The notes beneath the pieces are model-generated. The model saw only the letters and a list, made by a program, of their open reading frames with translations. It searched no databases and had not been told where the DNA came from. The translations under genes and the position numbers were made by a program. A DNA stretch of 64,000 nucleotides. Origin: an uncultured Oscillospiraceae bacterium. GTDB lineage: Bacteria > Bacillota > Clostridia > Oscillospirales > Oscillospiraceae. The stretch lies in assembly GCA_934573735.1 (NCBI GenBank), contig CAKTMC010000009.1:1-64000 (forward strand), in the 5' to 3' direction. Below are positions 60,271 through 64,000 of this stretch, one piece after another. Within the stretch, counting starts at the first letter, position 1; every line of letters begins with the position of its first letter.

Positions 60271-61125
60271 ATGAGAAAAATCACCTGTGCGCTGCTGGCA
60301 CTGCTGATTGTGGCGGCACTCCTGCCTATAAGCGCTGCCGCAGCCTGCGACCATAGCTTTTATCAGGCCGAGGCGTACAAGGCCACCTGTACCGAGGACG
60401 GATATTATATCCTGCGCTGTTCAAAGTGCGGATATGAGGAAAAGTACGTCACCGAATATGCCTACGGGCATAACTGGGTGGAGTTCAGCCGAGAGCCTGC
60501 AAGCTGCATGAGCGAGGGCATGATAGCCTATAGATGCGGAAACTGTGGAGAGTTCGGCAAAACCGAGACGATACCCCGCCAGCCGCACAGCTTCGGAAGC
60601 TGGTTTGTGACCACGCCCGCAAGCTGCTATGATGAGGGCATAAAGACCCGCGAGTGCAGCTATTGCGGCGTGACCGAGAGAGCGTCTGTCCCCAGAACTC
60701 AGCATAATTATGTGTTCGCCTACGTCATGTCGCAGCCGACGACGACAAGCGAGGGCTATGAAGTCTATGTGTGCAGCATTTGCGAGACGGAGTATGTAAA
60801 AACTCTCCCGAAGCTCAGCGGCGGCACTACGGCGACACCGCCCCCGGCGCTCACTCCGGAGCCTACGCAGTCACCGGAGCCGACGGAGACGCCTGACGAT
60901 AAGAGCGCCGACAAGGAGCGCGCCGAGAGAGCGGACGGCAAGAAGGGCGTAAACGGCAAGCTCGGCAAGGGCACACCCGGCGAAGCGGATGCAGCGACCG
61001 GCATAGAAGCGCCGAGCGCGAAGGGCTCAGTCTCCGTCTGGGCGATAATCATGGCTGCAGTTGGAGTTCTGGCGGCGATAGCGGCGGGAATAGTGTTTTT
61101 TGTGAGAAAGCGCAAGAGAAGCTGA
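60271..61125 (+). CDS. Exported Cys-rich repeat protein with membrane anchor
   Basis: 284 residues: signal peptide (RKITCALLALLIVAALLPIS), then four repeats of about 40 residues of the form C-x-E-D/E-G then C-x-x-C-G (TCTEDGYYILRCSKCGYEEK, SCMSEGMIAYRCGNCGEFGK, SCYDEGIKTRECSYCGVTER, and a fourth lacking the first Cys). A Pro/Thr/Glu linker and a charged low-complexity stretch follow, then a C-terminal span (WAIIMAAVGVLAAIAAGIVF) with a KRKRS end. Such repeats occur on clostridial surface proteins and may bind metal. Function unknown. Begins 14 bp after the pseudo-receiver and is probably cotranscribed. Confidence 0.82.
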   Translation: MRKITCALLALLIVAALLPISAAAACDHSFYQAEAYKATCTEDGYYILRCSKCGYEEKYVTEYAYGHNWVEFSREPASCMSEGMIAYRCGNCGEFGKTETIPRQPHSFGSWFVTTPASCYDEGIKTRECSYCGVTERASVPRTQHNYVFAYVMSQPTTTSEGYEVYVCSICETEYVKTLPKLSGGTTATPPPALTPEPTQSPEPTETPDDKSADKERAERADGKKGVNGKLGKGTPGEADAATGIEAPSAKGSVSVWAIIMAAVGVLAAIAAGIVFFVRKRKRS

Positions 61126-61189
61126 CAAACGGCCGCAGGCCGTCAAGAACATAAAAAATAATTTATAATAATTAAGGAGACAACAGATT

Positions 61190-62620
61190 ATGGGACTTAT
61201 TCAGGCAGCAATGGGTGCAGCGGGCGGCGTATTGGCCGACCAGTGGAGAGAATATTTTTACTGTGAGTCTATTCCCGAGAGCGTGATGGCCGTCAAGGGT
61301 CAGCGCAGAGTCACGGGCAGGGGCAGCAACAAGGGCGTTGACAACATCATCTCCAACGGCTCTATCATCGCAGTTGCCGACGGACAGTGCATGATGATCG
61401 TCGAGCAGGGCAAGATAGTCGAGCTTTGCGCGGAGCCCGGTGAATTTGTCTACGATACCTCGACCGAGCCTTCGATTTTCTCCGGCGACCTCGGCGATGC
61501 GCTGATGGCGACCTTTAAGAACATCGGCAAGCGCTTTACCTTCGGCGGCGAGGCACCCAAGGATCAGCGCGTGTATTACTTCAACACCAAGGAGCTTATC
61601 GGCAATAAGTACGGCACTCCCTCTCCCGTGCCCTTCCGTGTCGTTGACCAGAGCGCGGGCATAGATATAGACATCTCCATTCGCTGCTTCGGCGAATACA
61701 GCTACCGCATCGCAAACCCCATCCTCTTCTATACAAACGTCTGCGGCAACGTGAGCGAGTCCTACACCCGCGACAAGCTGGAGGGTCAGCTCAAGACCGA
61801 GCTTCTGACCGCGCTTCAGCCCGCGTTTGCAAAGATTTCCGACATGGGCATAAGATACAGCGCCCTGCCCGGTCATACCCTTGAGCTTTCTCAGGCGCTC
61901 AACGAGGTGCTCTCCGGCAAGTGGCGTGACCTGCGCGGTCTTGAGATAGTCTCCTTCGGCGTGTCCAGCGTAAAGGCCAGCGAGGAGGACGAGCAGATGC
62001 TCAAGCAGATGCAGCAGGCAAAGGCGTATATGAACCCCGGCATGGCGGCGGCAAACCTTGCCAGAGCGCAGGCTACCGCGATGCAGGATGCGGCGAACAA
62101 TCAGGGCGGCGCCGCAATGGCGTTTATGGGTATGAACATGGCGCAGAACGCCGGCGGCTTCAATGCTCAGCAGCTCTACCAGATGGGCGCGCAGCAGCCC
62201 GCGGCGCAGCCGGTTCAGCAGCCCGCAGCACCGGCAAATCCCGCTCCGGCGGCAAACGCATGGGTCTGTGCCTGCGGCGCAACGGCAACGGGCAAGTTCT
62301 GCCCCGAGTGCGGCGCGAAGAAGCCGGAGCCCAAGCCCGCGGCCGAGGGCTGGAAATGCCCGCAGTGCGGCGCAGCGGCGACGGGTAAGTTCTGCCCCGA
62401 GTGCGGCACGAAGAAGCCGGAGGCTCAGCCCGAGGGCTGGACCTGCTCCTGCGGCGCGGTGAACAAGGGCAAATTCTGCGCCGAGTGCGGCAAGCCCAAG
62501 CCCGCCGCAGCCCCGCAGTACAAGTGCGATAAGTGCGGCTGGGAGCCGGAGGACCCGAGACACCCGCCCAAGTTCTGCCCCGAATGCGGAGACCCCTTTG
62601 ACACCGGGGACATAGTGTGA
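61190..62620 (+). CDS. SPFH-domain protein with C-terminal zinc ribbons, YdjI-like
   Basis: 476 residues. An SPFH/band-7-like domain (about 15-290; VKGQRRVTGRGSNKGVDNII, MIVEQGKIVELCAEPGEFVY) is followed by a Gln/Ala-rich linker with MAFMGMNMAQNAGGF. Four zinc-ribbon units (about 358-470) follow, each of the form C-x-C/CxxCG...FCPECG. The arrangement matches the YdjI group, which in Bacillus is linked to phage-shock-like membrane stress genes. It is cytosolic or peripheral, with no clear transmembrane span. AAGGAG precedes the ATG. GTGA overlap with the next gene. Confidence 0.87.
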   Translation: MGLIQAAMGAAGGVLADQWREYFYCESIPESVMAVKGQRRVTGRGSNKGVDNIISNGSIIAVADGQCMMIVEQGKIVELCAEPGEFVYDTSTEPSIFSGDLGDALMATFKNIGKRFTFGGEAPKDQRVYYFNTKELIGNKYGTPSPVPFRVVDQSAGIDIDISIRCFGEYSYRIANPILFYTNVCGNVSESYTRDKLEGQLKTELLTALQPAFAKISDMGIRYSALPGHTLELSQALNEVLSGKWRDLRGLEIVSFGVSSVKASEEDEQMLKQMQQAKAYMNPGMAAANLARAQATAMQDAANNQGGAAMAFMGMNMAQNAGGFNAQQLYQMGAQQPAAQPVQQPAAPANPAPAANAWVCACGATATGKFCPECGAKKPEPKPAAEGWKCPQCGAAATGKFCPECGTKKPEAQPEGWTCSCGAVNKGKFCAECGKPKPAAAPQYKCDKCGWEPEDPRHPPKFCPECGDPFDTGDIV

Positions 62621-62826
62621 GCAAGCTCTGGCGCAGGCTCCTTGCGGCTCTGGTGATTATTGCCCTGCTCGTCCTGATTTTCTGTGTGCTTTTCCGCGTC
62701 TTTGTCACAAACCGGATCATGGACGGCGGCTGCGGGATGGAAAACCCGGACATCAGGAGAGCAGAGGCAAAGCTGCCCGCCTCGGACGCGGAGGAGCTAA
62801 GCTTGCGGGAGGATATAAATAATTAA
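62617..62826 (+). CDS. Small single-span membrane protein in the SPFH locus
   Basis: 69 residues from a GTG that overlaps the SPFH stop (GTGA). One strong span (LLAALVIIALLVLIFCVLF) near the N-terminus is followed by a polar, acidic tail (NPDIRRAEAKLPASDAEELS). No family recognised. The coupling makes it a likely membrane partner of the SPFH protein. Confidence 0.65.
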   Translation: MSKLWRRLLAALVIIALLVLIFCVLFRVFVTNRIMDGGCGMENPDIRRAEAKLPASDAEELSLREDINN

Positions 62827-62849
62827 AATACTATATAGGAGGAAACGCT

Positions 62850-63260
62850 GTGAAGGGAAGCAAATTTCTCAAGGTCACCGGAATACTGATGATAATAGGC
62901 TCGGCGATGGTCATACTGCTCGGCGTTATAGTCGCGGGCTTCGGCGCGCTTGTAGCCGGAATTGGCGCTGCCTCCGGGCTTACGGGCAATTACTTTCTGG
63001 CTCTGCTTGCAACGCTTGTAGGCGGCATATGCCATCTTGTCGCGGGCATCATGGGAGTCAAGCACTGCAAAAACCCTCAAAAAGCCAAGCAGCTTATAAT
63101 ATGGGGCGTGCTCGTCGTGCTTTTCGGCATCCAGATCATCGTCATGAACCTGTATAACGGCGGCTTCGACTCCAAGGCGCTCATGTCCGGGCTTGCCGGA
63201 CTTGTAATTCCGGGGCTGTATATCTACGGCGCGGTGCTCAATTTCCGCGAGCTGAATTGA
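62850..63260 (+). CDS. Four-span membrane protein in the SPFH locus
   Basis: 136 residues, almost entirely hydrophobic, with four spans (about 8-32, 45-66, 79-96, 110-128) joined by short loops. A basic loop HCKNPQKAKQ lies in the middle. GTG start with AGGAGG upstream. No recognised family. Position and spacing put it in the same transcript as the SPFH gene. Confidence 0.7.
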   Translation: MKGSKFLKVTGILMIIGSAMVILLGVIVAGFGALVAGIGAASGLTGNYFLALLATLVGGICHLVAGIMGVKHCKNPQKAKQLIIWGVLVVLFGIQIIVMNLYNGGFDSKALMSGLAGLVIPGLYIYGAVLNFRELN

Positions 63261-63308
63261 AGGCATAAAATAATAATAAAAAAATAATATAAAGGAGGCA
63301 GCCGCCTT

Positions 63309-64000
63309 ATGGGACTGTTTGATAAAAAATACTGCGACGTCTGCGGGGAGAGGATAGGGCTTCTCGGAAACCGCAAGCTGGAGGACGGGAACTTGTGTAA
63401 GGACTGTGCCCGTAAGCTGTCTCCGTGGTTCTCGGAGCGCCGCAACAGCAGCGTAAACGAGATAAAGCGGCAGCTTGAATACCGTGAGGAAAACCGCGGC
63501 CGCGTTGAGGCCTTTCACATCACGCGGACGCTCGGCAGCGGCACAAAGCTTTTGCTGGACGAGGACGCGGGACTGTTCATGGTCACAAGCGCGAAGAATA
63601 TCGCGGAGGCAAACCCGGACGTGCTGGCGCTGTCGGACGTTACCGGCTGCACTCTGGACGTTGAGGAGAGCAGTAAGGAGCTTTTGCACGAGGATAAGGA
63701 CGGAAACGAGGTCAGCTATAATCCGCCGCGCTATGAGTATTCCTATGACTTCTACATAATCGTCAACGTCAATAACCCCTACTTCAATGAGATGCGCTTC
63801 CGCATCAATCCGAGCTCCGTGGAGATAAGCCCGCCCCCGTCCATTCGCCCCGGAGTGACCCTGCGCTTCAACCCCGAGACTAACGCGGAATATAAAAAGT
63901 ATAAGCAGCTTGGGGAGGAGATACGGCAAATTCTCGTGAAGGTACGGGATGATGCCAGAGAGAAGATAGAACAGGCCGCCGCGCCCAAAACGGCAGTAAG
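63309..64000 (+). CDS. DUF4428-type zinc-ribbon protein, truncated by the window end
   Basis: At least 230 residues, open to the last base. The N-terminal treble-cleft motif is GLFDKKYCDVCGERIGLLGN then CKDCARKLS, giving a CxxC...CxxC zinc site as in DUF4428/SHOCT-like proteins. A beta-rich middle domain follows (FHITRTLGSGTKLLLDEDAG, IIVNVNNPYFNEMRFRINPS), then a helical region (YKKYKQLGEEIRQILVKVRD). AAAGGAGG precedes the ATG. Proteins of this type cluster with SPFH/zinc-ribbon genes. Function unknown. Confidence 0.8.
   Translation, partial: MGLFDKKYCDVCGERIGLLGNRKLEDGNLCKDCARKLSPWFSERRNSSVNEIKRQLEYREENRGRVEAFHITRTLGSGTKLLLDEDAGLFMVTSAKNIAEANPDVLALSDVTGCTLDVEESSKELLHEDKDGNEVSYNPPRYEYSYDFYIIVNVNNPYFNEMRFRINPSSVEISPPPSIRPGVTLRFNPETNAEYKKYKQLGEEIRQILVKVRDDAREKIEQAAAPKTAV

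Noticed and set aside
1..64000. tRNA or rRNA genes, prophage or insertion-sequence transposases
   Set aside because: No cloverleaf ending in CCA-like context, conserved rRNA segment, integrase or transposase motif was recognised; a dedicated scan for tRNAs was not possible by eye.

Overview
The window is a high-GC (roughly 57-60% by eye) chromosomal segment of a spore-forming, anaerobic gut-type Clostridia, most likely an Oscillospirales/Oscillospiraceae relative. The support is the Firmicutes gene order of the ribosomal block, a zinc-type adenylate kinase, AbrB, SpmA/SpmB, a LysM/GH18 cortex-hydrolase-like protein, two 2-hydroxyacyl-CoA dehydratase-type iron-sulfur systems and small dispersed hairpin repeats of the kind common in that order. 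The species is inferred, not proven.

Layout. 1-8959: end of the spc operon and the alpha operon (rpsH-rplF-rplR-rpsE-rpmD-rplO-secY-adk-map-infA-rpmJ, rpsM-rpsK-rpsD-rpoA-rplQ), preceded by an unusual repeat-bearing gap of at least 316 bp and closed by a strong terminator. 9061-14831: an MMPL-type permease coupled to a large exported GLUG-repeat protein. 15298-16949: a small membrane protein, a cupin and a nucleotidyltransferase carrying a relic phosphomannomutase domain. 17108-24948: gdpP-rplI-dnaB-tilS-hpt-ftsH. 25287-28518: a tripartite tricarboxylate transporter tctCBA behind a consensus promoter. 28653-38618: housekeeping genes (pgi, DD-carboxypeptidase, AI-2E-family permease, cysteine desulfurase, mtaB, serA-like, a lipoprotein, alaX-like).

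38762-52128 is the most interesting stretch. Two paralogous operons each encode a ~400-residue and a ~530-residue member of the 2-hydroxyacyl-CoA dehydratase / benzoyl-CoA reductase superfamily, followed by a short single-span membrane protein that shares a C-terminal KHYD-type motif. The first operon also carries the only ATPase activator. Between them sit abrB, spmAB, a YitT protein, and a minus-strand pair of an 893-residue iron-sulfur/flavin pyridine-nucleotide oxidoreductase and an orphan hypA. I infer a membrane-tethered, ATP-driven low-potential electron-transfer system; its substrate cannot be read from sequence.

52560-64000: pepF; a LysM/GH18-like protein whose catalytic acids are replaced; a three-gene signalling cassette (7TM pseudo-kinase, histidine kinase, LuxR-type regulator) flanked by two 157-bp copies of a structured repeat whose differences fall largely in hairpin stems and preserve pairing; a stand-alone pseudo-receiver with Glu in place of the phospho-Asp behind a promoter with a perfect inverted repeat; a Cys-rich surface protein; and the start of an SPFH/zinc-ribbon locus that runs off the window end. 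No rRNA, tRNA, CRISPR array, prophage or transposase was recognised.
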